Notes: generated from the sequence alone by a model not told the origin. Shown: positions 1-12,672, counted from the stretch's first letter. The stretch is DNA of 50,000 nt from Neocallimastix lanati (nom. inval.) (GCA_016946835.1 JACVTC010000136.1:297501-347500), one strand, 5' to 3'. Translations and numbers: made by a program.

Positions 1-86
1 TATAATGATTAATTATAAAATTCAATATTAAATAATAAATAGAATGAACTTTTATATATATATATATATAAAAGTCTACTTTATTT

Positions 87-90
<4 letters not shown>

Positions 91-136
<46 letters not shown>
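91..136. repeat. Poly(A) tract of 46 bases in the putative intron
   Basis: An uninterrupted A-run on the + strand. On the minus (gene) strand it is poly(T) about six bases after the donor of the 143-529 exon. Confidence 0.9.
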
Positions 137-138
<2 letters not shown>

Positions 139-142
139 TTAC

Positions 143-529
143 AGGTAATTTATATTTAATTTGATTCCAGTGGTTCTGTTTTTTTGATCTTGACTTTATA
201 TTTGGTTTTTGAAATGAAGTATTATTTTTCGGGTTATTAATAGCTGTCGTTGAACTTGGACCAATTAAATTCCCATTACTCACTTGAGAAGTTGATTTCA
301 TTTTTTGAATTATAGTTTTTAACTGTTGTTGTTTCAACACCACTTGATTATTTGTATTTGCATTCATGGTAGTTTTTGTTGAATCCAATGGACTTTTTGT
401 GTTATTATCATAGGAAGAACTTTGATTATCTTTGGTAATATAATTAAAATTACTAGTGGTATTATTCAATGTACTAACGTTATTTTTATATCCATAGCCT
501 TGTGACAAATTTTTATCTTCCATATTCAA
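143..529 (-). CDS. Asn/Ser/Thr-rich hypothetical protein, first exon (gene leaves the left edge)
   Basis: The frame opens at ATG 529 (M-N-M-E-D-K) and gives 129 residues rich in Asn, Ser, Thr and Lys, with a KQQQLK stretch near residue 65 that could start a short helix. The last clearly protein-like residues are HWNQIKYKLP. Directly after the Pro codon comes GTAAAG, a good donor. The frame beyond it only reads a 46-base homopolymer as poly-Phe, so I end the exon at 143 and treat positions 1-142 as intron or sequence beyond the gene. No acceptor in 1-88 gives a convincing second exon, so the rest probably lies outside the window. I see no domain, signal peptide or membrane segment, and no function can be named. 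Confidence 0.5.
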
Positions 530-1556
530 TAATTTATTTATTGGTATATATTATTTTTACTAAAATGTTGATTAAATATAGAGCAGAAATTTGAAATTTC
601 TATTTAGTTTAAACTTAATTTAATAAGATAAATTTTAAATAAAAATTTTAAAATATAAATATACTTTTTTTGTTTTTGAATGATTTCAATTTTTAAAAAT
701 TTATAGACATTAAATTAAAGATAGTTATTGCTGTATTTATAATATTTAATTCGAAATTCAATTTTTTTTCTTTTTTTTTTTTTTTTTTTTAAATATATAT
801 ATGTATATATTTATTATTGTATCTTATTTTATATTCTCTCTTTTCTTTCTTTTCTTTAAGATTTTTAATTCTAATCTTATAAAAAATAATAATAAATGCT
901 GATATTAATAAATATTAATAAATTTTATTTGTAAAACACTAAAAACCTAAAAAATAATATATGTAATAAAAAAAAGTATTATTAAAATGTAAATTTCAAA
1001 AAATAAATTATAAAATAAAATAAATTAAATACTTAATTATGAATATTATATTTATACCTTTTAATATCCTTTTATTTCTTAAATAATTTTTTATATTGAT
1101 TTATATTTAAAAATATATATTTAGCATATGTTTAAATTTAAATTAATTGAAATATAAATCAATATCTGAAATTTAAATATTATTATATTTATTAGAATGA
1201 TAATAATTATTATATGATTTGTTTTTCAATTATTTATTTTATTCAGTTAAAATTTTAAATTAATTTTAATAATTGAAACAAATTTGTTAATATTATAATT
1301 GAAAAAAAAAAAAAAATGAAAGTTTTTCTAAATAATTATGATTTCTCCTAGAAAGTAATTTCAACGTAATCTTAAGAATCCAATAACACTCCTTCTAATA
1401 AATAAACATTATAAATTTTCCCTTATTACTTTTTTTAATTTTTTTTATTTACTAGTATTTCATTATATATATATTTACTTTTCTTATTTTATTTTCTTAG
1501 ATTCCTTCTTTAATTGTTAATTGTTTGTCTTTTTTTTTTTTTTTTTAAATTTTTAA

Positions 1557-1602
<46 letters not shown>

Positions 1603-1854
1603 TAAATATTTTTATTTATTAACTGTTCTTTAACCCTTTTAAAAAATATATTTATACTATAGAATTTATTTATGTATTTTTAATTAATATAAAAAAAAAA
1701 TTTTATTTATCAATAAATAAAAATTAATTATATTAATTTAATATGATTAATTATATGTATGATTTATAATATTAATATTGCTTTTGACACAAATAGAATT
1801 AATTAATTATTAAAAATTATTTTTAATAAGAAATTTATATTCTTAATTAACTAA

Positions 1855-1955
1855 TTGATAATTCATTTTTTAAAGAATTGCTTGTTTAATAAATAATTAA
1901 ATAATAATTCATTTTTTAAAGATATAAGTAATTTTTTTAAAAAATGAATTATCAA
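1855..1955. repeat. Inverted repeat with 20-bp perfect arms
   Basis: TTGATAATTCATTTTTTAAA at 1855-1874 is the exact reverse complement of 1936-1955. A direct copy of most of the arm (AATTCATTTTTTAAAGA) occurs again near 1905-1921, so the unit is a hairpin with a third partial arm in its loop. It could be a small MITE-like remnant. I see no flanking target-site duplication. Confidence 0.7.
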
Positions 1956-2114
1956 CTTGTTAATAAAGAGCAAAAACTTCTATATTTTTGAAATGAAATA
2001 GGAGTTTTTTCTTATATATCAGTTAGTCTTTTTTTTTTTTTTGTTTTGTTTTAAACTAGGAAGAAAATACACTTTTAGTGCTTTATTAAATAGATTAAAA
2101 TATTTTTATGTATT

Positions 2115-2121
<7 letters not shown>

Positions 2122-2163
<42 letters not shown>
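2122..2163. repeat. Poly(A) tract, 42 bases
   Basis: Uninterrupted A-run in intergenic DNA left of the LINE fragment. Confidence 0.9.
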
Positions 2164-2165
<2 letters not shown>

Positions 2166-2540
2166 AAAAATACATTATATAAATTAAAGATAAAAATAAA
2201 ATATATGTAAAAGATTAAGAGTAAAAAATAATAAAAAAAAAAAAAATTTAATTAATCATAGAAAATTTAATGTAATGAAGAACAAAAATAAGTTCAAACG
2301 TTAAAAAAAAATTTGGTGTAATGTATATTATGTATAGTAACATAATCACCAGTTAAATCACTAAACTCTCCCTTAAACTACAAGAAAAAACATTAAAAAT
2401 TGAATGACTTACCATAGGTTCTGTATTTGAAACTGTACTGTTAGTAAATGTGTATTGATGAGAATTAACAGGACTTCTAACTGCACTATTCCTTTATCAT
2501 ATTGGTACGACGTCGACACACTTGGTAATGAAAGTGTTTT

Positions 2541-3090
2541 TTGCTAAACCTCTCAAAAAGTAACTCAAGAGAGCTACTGATGATTGGTATTGTATTAGTA
2601 AGATATTCTGCAAGCCCCACAATATACGGAACAGTAGACCCCTATGAACTTTTTAGGAGTTTTTCACTTAAATGTCCTCGTTCCCCAGTATCGAATTGTA
2701 GCTCATCTAAAGCTGAAATTCCACCAAGAAGGAATATATAAATATACCTGTTTATGAAAATTTCATATTCTACAATATTAGAATAAGAAGGAAGTAAGGA
2801 AAGATTCCTTACTTTATGGGCAAATAAAATGAAAAGGTCATCGATGAAATCTAAAGATTTACATCAACATAAAGAAAAGGTAAAGCATATAAATATCCAA
2901 TGAATAAAAGATTGTTCACCTTTTCAACAACAAGGGCAGTAATTAGTACCCTTAATTCCTTGAAATTTACCAACATCAGACCAATATGATTCAATAGCAT
3001 CTTTGAATTTAGTGATATTCTTTTTCTTAATTTTCTTGTAGAGTACCTGTGATTTTTTCGTCCATGAATAACGTGGCATGGAAGTGATAT
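2541..3090 (-). mobile_element. LINE (non-LTR retrotransposon) 3'-end fragment, decayed
   Basis: Read on the minus strand, 3080 to about 2910 is open in one frame: it runs from PRYSWTKKSQVLYKK through ESYWSDVGKFQGIKGTNYC and ends CPCC-stop, with GEQSFIHWIF in the same frame after the stop. A C-P-x-C followed by H-W-I-F is what I expect of the zinc-knuckle region after the reverse transcriptase in LINE ORF2 proteins. Further along, 2750-2545 reads LLGGISALDELQFDTGE and then TVPYIVGLAEYLTNTIPII. The last stretch matches 14 of 19 residues of a frame in the 34.9-kb fragment, so both derive from one repeat family. Stops and frameshifts make this copy dead. It stands out from its surroundings by higher G+C. 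The 66-residue frame on the + strand (2541-2741) is its shadow. Confidence 0.7.
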
Positions 3091-3210
3091 GGTTTATGAG
3101 ATATCTTTAATAATACATTTAGAATTTCTCCATTTATAAAAGCATTTTAAGTGAATTAATATTATAAATAAATATATGATATTTATATATTTTTAAGCAA
3201 CAAATTCTTT

Positions 3211-3214
<4 letters not shown>

Positions 3215-3272
<58 letters not shown>
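3215..3272. repeat. Poly(A) tract, about 58 bases
   Basis: One of the longest A-runs in the window, about 125 bases right of the minus-strand LINE fragment. For a minus-strand element a 3' tail would be T on the + strand at the left side, so this run is not its tail. Confidence 0.9.
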
Positions 3273-3274
<2 letters not shown>

Positions 3275-3383
3275 ATATATATATATCAATACTTATTGCC
3301 TAATTTCAAATAATTACAAATTTTTTACATTTAAATAATAAAATCAATTTTTTTTATTTTCTTTTTTTTTTATTATTTTTATT

Positions 3384-3414
<31 letters not shown>

Positions 3415-4850
3415 TAAATATTAAATTACATTAATCTTTAGTCATTATATTATAATAATTATTATTACTAAATCAATAATTTTAATTTTATTACATAAAT
3501 ATTTTTAAATATTATAAAATGAAATTTATTATAAAAATTATTCTTTTTCATTTTAAATATTAAAAACTAATTATGTATTATTTTATTATTTAAAATAAAA
3601 TAACTTTTTTTTTTTTTTTTTTTAATTTTTTTTAATTAATTAATAGTATGACTTCAATAAAGAATTTTATATTTCTTTTTATTTAAGTCTATACTATCAA
3701 TTTATACTAATTTTTAATAAATTACTATTTAAGAATTTATTAAAATATATAAAATATCATAAAATATTTATTTCTCTATAAAATAATTATATATTTCTAT
3801 AAATTTTTATCTATCTATTTTTAGTTTTTCTTTTTTCTTTATTTTCTTTTTGTTTAAAAAAAAATAATTATTATTAACAAATATGAAAAAAGAAACTTTA
3901 GTAAAAATAAATAAATATATATATATATTATTATTTTCTATTATTTTATGTCTATAATCATTACAATTATTATTAATTTTTTTTATGATTAATACTTTAA
4001 TATATATTTTAATGTTTTATAAATGTATCATTTATAAAATTTATGAATTAAAAAATAATATTAAAGATTAAATATTTTATTTACGATATAAATTAACAAA
4101 ATTATAGTGATTACATTTAATTAATATTTAACCTTCTATTCATCATTATTTTCTTATAAATTAATAGCATATATATTAAATGATTAACAAAAGGTTTAAA
4201 AATATTGTTGATAATATTGATATTTATATATATTTTATAAAAAATTACTTATATAATAATTTAACTTACTAAAATTATTTATAATTTAAAAAAATTTTTT
4301 TTTATTTATATTTTTTAATTTATTTCATAAATTCATCCATACAGTATAAAAGTATTATATTGTGTTTAATTATTAATTATATGATTTTTAAAGCTTTTTT
4401 TTTTTTTTTTTTTAATATATTAAATTTTTCGATTGTTATTCTCTAGTATTCTTTATATTTAATTTAAACTATAATTATGCTGATTTTTTTATTTTATTTT
4501 TTTTTTTTTTTTTTTTTTTTTAACTTTTATTATCCTGTTTAAAATAGCTTTCATTTTTTTAATAATTGTTTATAATTACAAATTTTACTATATTACTATA
4601 TTAAATGAATTTATTTTGGAAAAAGATGAAATAAAATAAAAAAGGAAAAAAAAAATTATGTATTTGTAAATTATTAAAAATTTTAATTTTTATAAATATT
4701 TAAAATTCAATTTAAAATCATATTGTTATTTGATTTTTTAAAACTTTTAAAAGTTAAACTTGAAATTTTCAATTCTTTAATCATCATTATATATAAATAG
4801 TTACTGATTATGATCCTCATTTTGTGTATTTTAATTTATCATTTATTCTC

Positions 4851-4881
<31 letters not shown>

Positions 4882-5148
4882 GATAATGTATGTAATAAAT
4901 AAGTAATTTTAATATATAATAATGAATAATAAATAGTATATGATTTCATTTATATTAAAAAAAATTGTTGAATAACTATGCTGATAAATATAAAAACATT
5001 AAAATTTTTATTTAATAAATTATATAAAAAAAATATTAATTACTTTTTAACCTAAAAAGTTGTTTTACTTTGTTGTTTGTTTGTTTGTTCTTTTGTTCTT
5101 TTTTTTTTTTACTATTAAAAACAATTTCATATTAATTAAATAAATAAA
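3273..5148. other. Gene-free AT-rich spacer downstream of the C2/polyproline gene
   Basis: No coding signal. T-runs lie at about 3602-3623, 4396-4413, 4498-4520 and 4858-4880. Just beyond the stop of the minus-strand gene, 5060-5110 contains TTTG-type repeats (CAAA on the gene strand) and a T-run, which looks like its 3' UTR. Similar CAAA or TTTG tracts flank other genes in the window. Confidence 0.6.
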
Positions 5149-7070
5149 TTATTGTGCTGGCCTTGGTCCCATTGGAGGACGAGGCATTCTTTGTGGAATA
5201 CCATTTGGACCTGGACTTACTGATCTTGGACTTCTTGGTGGTTGAATTCTTGGAGATACACCTGGTCCACCATTAGTTTGTATTTGTGGATGAGACATTT
5301 GTCTTGGTGGAAGTTGATGACTTCCTGAACGTTGAGGTGGTGGTGGATTATAAGTTTGACTTCTAGATGGCATTGGTGGAGTATTATTCATATGAGGAGC
5401 CGGAGTTGTCATTGCATGTTTCAATTCACCACCGGGTGGGGGAGGTGGTAATGAATGATCATAACTTTGTGGTTCTTCAACTTGTCTAATTGGTGGTCTT
5501 GCTTGCATTGCACTTCCTTGACGTTGTGGAATTGGAGATGGGAATGGTCTAATATTTGGACTTGCACCTCTTGGTCCAACATTTATTGGTGATGGCATTG
5601 GTGCACCTTGTCGTGGTGGAATTTGTACACCGGGACCTGGTCTAATTGGAATTGGTCTAGCTGGTCCTCCCATTGGTGCCCCTTGTGGTGGTAATGGTCT
5701 TGGTGGTCCTCCCATTGGTGCTCCTTGTGGTGGTAATGGTCTTGGTGGTCCTCCCATTGGGGCACCTGGTGGTGGTAGTGGTCTTGGTGGTCCTCCCATT
5801 GGAGCACCCATTGGTGGCATTGGAGCGCCATATCCTGGTTCCTATTTATTTTTATATACATATATATCATATATATTAATATTTTTATTGAAGAAAAAAA
5901 AAAATAACTTTACAGTAATAATATTATTATTTACCTGTGGAGTTGGTTTATATTGAAGTTTTAAAAATACATCACTTTTCAAATTATATACATTGTAATT
6001 TATATATAATAACATAAAAATTTTTAATTATTTTTTTTTTTTAATTTTTTTTTTAATGTTTATTATATACTATTATCTAGTAATAATTTTATAAACCAAA
6101 ACTTTAATTAATATTTACCCCTTATGACGATCTTTTTTTAAAAAATAAAATATTCAAAAATATATAAATATATATATATAAAATATTTTAATATAATACA
6201 CATAATTAATACTTTGTATTTCATAATTTATATTATATATAATTATTAATATAAAATTTTACTTTTATGTGGATGAATAACTGGAACCCACATTTCAGCA
6301 TAACCTAAAATTATTATTATTCCAAAAATTTAATAACATTCATTTACATATATATTTATACTTTTATTTATTTATTATTAATAAAAATTTTTATATATAA
6401 TATACCTTTTTGGAAAATTGGTTTTAAATCAACTTTTATATCACCAATAAATTCATCTTCTGAAATTTCTTTTCCCATAACTTTACCGTTTAAAACATCT
6501 CTTCCTTTAATAATTTCAAATTCAATTAAATCATTCCATTCTATATAAAATAATATTTTTATCAATAATAAATTTTATTAATCAATAATTTCAACTATAT
6601 TCCCTTATTTTCATATATTTCTAATATTATTTTTTTTTTTTTTTTAATTTTACTCACTAGGATTTTTTCCCTTTCCTTTACTAACTTTGGTTTTTTTCTT
6701 CATATGGTCAATCTGAAAGGTAATATATGGAGATACTAATATATTTTATAAATATATGTGAATATTTATGACCTTTTATGTATAAAGGTATTAACCTAAT
6801 ATCTATTACAAGTTACTTATATTTTTAAAATTTTATATTTACCTGAAAACATAGATCTTCCTTTTATTTCCTTTCCTCCAACCGCTATATATATTAATAA
6901 GTTTCAATAATATTTATTATAAAGTTGAATTTATATTAGTATATAAATAAAGCAAACACACTCCTTTACTATAATTGAAAATGAAAAATATAAAAAAAAA
7001 AAAGATTAATAAATAAATAAAAAAACTAACCAAGAACGGATAACATTCCAAGGGTTGTTCTATACTCCAT
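5149..7070 (-). CDS. C2 domain plus polyproline protein, Inn1/Fic1-like architecture, eight exons
   Basis: Exons on the minus strand: 7070-7031, 6884-6843, 6735-6658, 6540-6406, 6304-6263, 6131-6119 (13 bases), 5974-5935 and 5841-5149. Phases agree throughout and give 361 codons including the stop. The first roughly 125 residues form a C2-like beta-sandwich domain: TLGMLSVLAVGGKEIKGRS, SPYITFQIDHMKKKTKVSKG, NPKWNDLIEFEI, DEFIGDIKVDL, GYAEMWVPVIHPHK, DVFLKLQYKP. The calcium-binding Asp residues of classical C2 domains are mostly absent (SPY in place of DPY). The remaining 235 residues are Pro/Gly/Arg-rich, with repeats of about 15 residues of the form GAPMGGPPRPLPP and many PxxP motifs that could bind SH3 domains. 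A C2 domain followed by PxxP motifs is the plan of the fungal cytokinesis proteins Inn1 and Fic1, which bind the SH3 proteins Hof1/Cdc15 and Cyk3. That assignment rests on architecture only; another fungal C2 protein is possible. Confidence 0.8.
5660..5820 (-). repeat. Tandem coding repeat in the polyproline region
   Basis: Four consecutive units of about 45 bases encode Gly-Ala-Pro-Met-Gly-Gly-Pro-x-Arg-Pro with a Leu-Pro-Pro or similar spacer. The units differ by few bases, which indicates recent expansion or homogenisation. Long frames on both strands here (5583-5870 and 5673-5879) are shadows of this G/C-rich repeat. Confidence 0.85.
6119..6131 (-). other. 13-base micro-exon of the C2 gene
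   Basis: The exon ATCGTCATAAGGG lies between an AAAAAAAG acceptor and a GTAAAT donor. It joins phase 1 to phase 2 and encodes N-R-H-K plus part of Gly. With it, the preceding HPHK and the following DVFLKLQYKP are in one frame and give the usual C2 ending. Without it the phases do not match. Confidence 0.7.
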
Positions 7071-8500
<1,430 letters not shown>

Positions 8501-8518
8501 TTTGATTAAAAAAATATT

Positions 8519-8765
8519 TATTATTTATTTATTATTATTAATTTATTATTATTTATTATTTATTATTAGTATTATTTATTATTTATTATTTATTATTTTA
8601 TTATTTATTATTTATTATTTATTATTTATTATTTATTATTTATTATTTATTATTTATTATTCAATTATTTATTATTCAATTATTTATTATTTATTATTTA
8701 TTATTTTATTATTTATTATTTATTATTTATTAGTTATTATTTATTATTTATTATTTATTATTATT
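8519..8765. repeat. Period-7 (TTATTTA)n satellite array
   Basis: Runs of TTATTTA with occasional TTATTCAATTA interruptions. Members of the same family lie at 11640-11915, 13595-13860, 19870-19960, 26971-27636 (opposite orientation) and 42005-42340. Confidence 0.9.
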
Positions 8766-9920
8766 TAAAAAAAAGTACGAAGTGCAGGTTCGATTCTTTT
8801 AAAGTTTGTTCTTTTAAATGGGAATATAATTTATATGTTTATAAAAATTATTTTATTTAAATTTTATTTATTTAGAAGAATTACATTTACTTATCATTAT
8901 TTAAAATGCAAACCAACATTTATTCCTAAAAAAAATATTTATTTTCATGTCTTGATCTCAAGAATTACTATAATCTACTATTTATTATTCTTGGACAGAG
9001 AACTAAAACTATTTCAAAGTATTTTTCTCTTTTATAACTATTTGCTATAATAAAGTTTTCCTATATTAAAGTAATAAATATAAAATTTACTTTCATTAAT
9101 GTTTATATAAATTAATTTCTAATAAGAAATACAATAAAAACTAGATTAATACATAAATTTATGCTTTTACACCATTTATTAATTAACATAAATTTATTAT
9201 TAATTAGAGTTTTTATTTCTATTTCATATCACTTATTATTTATGATTTATGATTTAATATTTATTACTTATTATTTATTACTTATTATTTATGCTTTATT
9301 ATTTATGATTCATGATTCATGATTCATGATTTATTTATAATTTATTATTTATAATTAATTATTATTTATTTATTATTAAATTATTTAATTACATTACTAA
9401 TATTATTTATATTTTAAATTTTTTAATAATTAAAGTTGTATTGAGATAAAAAAAAAAAAATTAAAAATGATACATAGGATTAATTAATAAATAGAAATGT
9501 TTTTTATATTTAATCATTTGGATTAATGAATAAATAGAAATGTTATATATTATTTATAATTATAATTACGCATATAATTTTATATACTAGATTCTAAATT
9601 TTTATTTAATTCTTTAATGAGTTATTTAAAAATCATTATTTAAAATATATTGAATTATTAATAATAATCAACGATTTATTCCAATTTTAAAAAAGTTTTT
9701 AGTTACAATTTACTTCTTTATTTTTTTTTTACATATATAGTATTTAAAAAAAAATTATGTATTATAAATTATGATAAATTAAAATAGATAATTGATAAAT
9801 ATGAGATTAAAAGAATTATTCTAGTTTTATTCCTATAGAGATTAAAATAATGTTATTAAAATGCTTAAATTTACGAAAGAAAAGAAAAACAAGAAATAAA
9901 GCGAAATTAAATTATAATTT
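8766..9920. other. Gene-free AT-rich spacer
   Basis: Slightly less monotonous than the surrounding arrays (for example GAAGTGCAGGTTCGATTC at about 8778-8795). A 71-residue frame at 8835-9050 has A/T-driven composition and no recognisable features. Around 9300-9340 there is a short (GATTCAT)n stretch. No gene can be supported. Confidence 0.5.
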
Positions 9921-10130
9921 AATTAACTATTTATTTTATTTTTCAAAACTGATTTAATTAACTATTTATTTTATTTTTCAAAACTGATCTAATTAACTAT
10001 TTATTTTATTTTTCAAAACTGATTTAATTAACTATTTATTTTATTTTTCAAAACTGATCTAATTAACTATTTATTTTATTTTTCAAAACTGATTTAATTA
10101 ACTATTTATTTTATTTTTCAAAACTGATTT
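9921..10130. repeat. Tandem repeat, six copies of a 35-bp unit
   Basis: The unit is AATTAACTATTTATTTTATT followed by TTTCAAAACTGATTT, repeated exactly six times. Copies 1, 3, 5 and 6 end GATTT and copies 2 and 4 end GATCT. Otherwise they are identical, so most of the array looks like copies of a 70-bp dimer. Very low divergence indicates recent amplification. No spacers are present, so this is not a CRISPR array. Confidence 0.95.
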
Positions 10131-10394
10131 AATTATTAAAAATAATAATTTTAAATACTTTAATATATATTATATCAATTGTTACTATAATAATTTTACA
10201 TAAAATTTAAATTAGGATTTAAGATTATAATTATAGTATTATTAAAATTAATTATCTTTAATTATACAATAAATTCAATATTCTTTATAATTATTGGTAA
10301 AGGATTACTTTAACCTTAAAAAAAAAAAAAAAAAAATATGTATGTATAAAATATAAATTTTATTTTCATATTAATTAAATGTAATTTTTTCTTT

Positions 10395-10700
10395 ATTTCC
10401 GGTGTGTACCGCCCTTAGTTTCAGCCTCCCCTCTCAGGAGCAGTGAGAATATTGAGGTAGTCACAAACTTCCATAAAGGCAGAACTGTATTTACTGGACA
10501 ACCTTATTGAGTGTTTCAGCATTGGCGCTCTGACATGTATATTATTGCTGAGAATTTTTCTAGTACTATTTCCTTGAGTGTTTCACCAATTTGTAACTTC
10601 CCTTTGAAGCGAGACCGATATAAACTAACTCATAGAGTTTCATACTAGCTCCCAGCCCACTGACTAACAACCATGACAGAATCTGGTTCTATTTAATTAA
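10395..10700. other. GC-richer relic island of unknown origin
   Basis: About 300 bases with clearly balanced composition in a sea of A/T. On the + strand, frame VPPLVSASPLRSSENIEVV runs about 35 codons to a TGA and then continues open for about 45 more (VFQHWRSDMYIIAENF and onward). On the minus strand, YRSRFKGKLQIGETLKEIV and, in another frame, SSAFMEVCDYLNILTAPER also look protein-like. I cannot decide which strand was coding. A decayed transposon or gene fragment is most likely; a structured RNA is not excluded. Confidence 0.5.
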
Positions 10701-11639
10701 ATGAAAATGTTATCATTTAAGGCGAGTAAACCCATTCATTATAATTACTAAAACCTAATCCTTTTGAATATATTTAATATTATTTTAAAAAAAATAAAAT
10801 TATATTTAATAGAATATTTTTTTTATTATCTATATATATATATATTTTTGTTTGCTTTGCTTTGTTTATTATTTATATTATTATTAGTATGATCTTTAAT
10901 TATATGTATAATCCAATTGTTTATTTCAATTACTATTTTAAGGAAAGGAAAATTTTTTATTTATTGTATTGTTTTGTATTTCTAATATACATAAAACTAT
11001 TATAAATAATGTACAAATATATTCATTACATAGAACTATAGAATAATATTATATAGATAATATTTATATAAAAAAAAAAAGTAAAAAAAAAATAAAAACA
11101 ATTTCCATGTAATAAACGTATGAATAAATAATGGTTATATTGGCAAAAATATATGAACATATTATGTATTTATATTTTCAATGATACTAATAGAAAGCAT
11201 AATTTTCAAATAAATATTTAGTAATAAAACATAATTTTTTTTATTTCTTTTTCTTTCTTTATTAAAATAATACAATATAAAGTTCTTTTTTGGGAATTAA
11301 ATAAATTATATAAATAATTTATATATATGTTACATAAGTTATATATAAGATTATAAAACCTTCATAAATTTAATATAAAAATTATTTATTTTTATTTATT
11401 TTTATTACTATTATTGATACTATTATACTATTATACAGATTCTATATTATTTAATATATTAATCTATAAATAAAAAAAAAATATTTAATTCATATGACAT
11501 AATCCTAATATTCATCTTCATTTTATATTAAATTTAAAAAATTTAATATATATTAAATAAGTAACTTTTTATTTTATAAATGTATAAAATACATATATTT
11601 GAATTAGCTATGAACTTTATTTAATATTATTTATTATTT
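10701..11639. other. Gene-free AT-rich spacer
   Basis: No coding or RNA signal seen. Short A and T runs and a TTTGCTTTGC stretch near 10850 only. Confidence 0.6.
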
Positions 11640-12075
11640 ATTATTATTATATATTATATATATATTATATATTATCGATAATTATTATTTATTATATACT
11701 ATATATTATTTATTATTTACTATTTATTATTTATTATTTATTATTTATTATTTATTATTTATTATTTATTATTTATTATTTATTATTTATTATTTATTAT
11801 TTATTATTCAATTATTTATTTTTTATTATTTATTATATATTATTCAATTATTTATTATTTATTATTCAATTATTTATTTTTTATTATTTTATTATTTATT
11901 ATTTATTATTTATTAATAAATACTCTTTTTATTTATTATTTATTTATTACTTATTATTTATTATTTATTAATAAATACTCTTTTTATTTATTATTTATTT
12001 ATTACTTATTATTTATTATTTATTAATAAATACTCTTTTTATTTATTATTTATTTATTACTTATTATTTATTATT
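11640..12075. repeat. Period-7 satellite grading into a 55-bp tandem repeat
   Basis: 11640-11910 is mostly (TTATTTA)n. From 11911 a 55-bp unit beginning TATTAATAAATACTCTTTTT is repeated three times, starting at 11911, 11966 and 12021. The 55-bp unit contains period-7 sequence, so it is a higher-order repeat grown from the satellite. Confidence 0.9.
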
Positions 12076-12444
12076 TTTTATTTATAATTAAATATTAATT
12101 TATAATTTAATATTTATTATATATAAGTATTGTAATATAAATATTGTAATATAAATAAGTATTGAAGCATATTGTAATAAAAATATTGTATAAGCCACGA
12201 TACATTAATATAAAAGCATATAATTTAGAATAATTCAGTGCTTGTAACTCTTTATAATTATGTCAATTTTAATATAATAATTTATGATAAACTATAAATT
12301 CCTGACTCTTAACAGATTAAGAGTTTCATCCGACTCTTAAAAAGATTATTAGTAAAAGAATAATTATCTGGAAATAATATAATGTCAAAGAAAAATAAAT
12401 TGAATTTTAAATTGTGATAAAAGACTGCTCATTATGTCAATTAA

Positions 12445-12672
12445 ATGAAGACTAATAAAACTAAAATAAAAACTGATTTGGAAGATGATTATAAGAATTC
12501 AATAGATTTGGAAGAATATCAAAAAGATGAATATATTAATTTCTTAAAACAGATTCCTAAAAATTATAAATGGGAAACTGTATATATTTTTAAAACAATA
12601 TATAATTTATGTTGTAGAGAATATGAGCAAACTAAAATTTTCAAAATAATAAAAATTTCAAAATTGAAATAA
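12445..12672 (+). CDS. Possible small ORF, 75 residues, unknown
   Basis: The frame reads MKTNKTKIKTDLEDDYKNS and continues through NFLKQIPKNYKWETVYIFK. It is acidic/basic and not purely low-complexity, with two adjacent Cys near residue 56. No domain is recognised and no introns are evident. It lies between the two diverged repeats at 12.2 and 13.5 kb, so it may be a remnant of an element rather than a gene. Chance cannot be excluded at this length. Confidence 0.2.
   Translation: MKTNKTKIKTDLEDDYKNSIDLEEYQKDEYINFLKQIPKNYKWETVYIFKTIYNLCCREYEQTKIFKIIKISKLK

Larger units (their letters stand above)
530..2380. other. Gene-free AT-rich spacer
   Basis: No frame with protein-like composition. The stretch holds short A and T runs, a (TTA)n microsatellite at about 1557-1602, an inverted repeat at 1855-1955 and a 42-base A-run at 2122-2163. 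The part next to 530 must contain the promoter and 5' UTR of the minus-strand gene, but no specific element stands out. Confidence 0.7.

Noticed and set aside
6700-6715. Acceptor CAG at about 6708 for exon 3 of the C2 gene
   Set aside because: It gives an immediate stop after the preceding exon; the upstream ATTAG acceptor at 6736 keeps the frame and restores SPYITFQIDHM.
8778-8800. GGTTCGATTC, like a tRNA T-arm
   Set aside because: The flanks do not form a five-base T stem, and no acceptor or anticodon arm is present nearby.
9921-10130. CRISPR-like array
   Set aside because: The units are directly adjacent with no spacers, and the genome is eukaryotic.
10399-10415. GGTGTGTACCGCCC, like the universal small-subunit rRNA 3' region
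   Set aside because: Only a short word matches and the bases on either side do not follow any rRNA; no other rRNA motif lies in the island.
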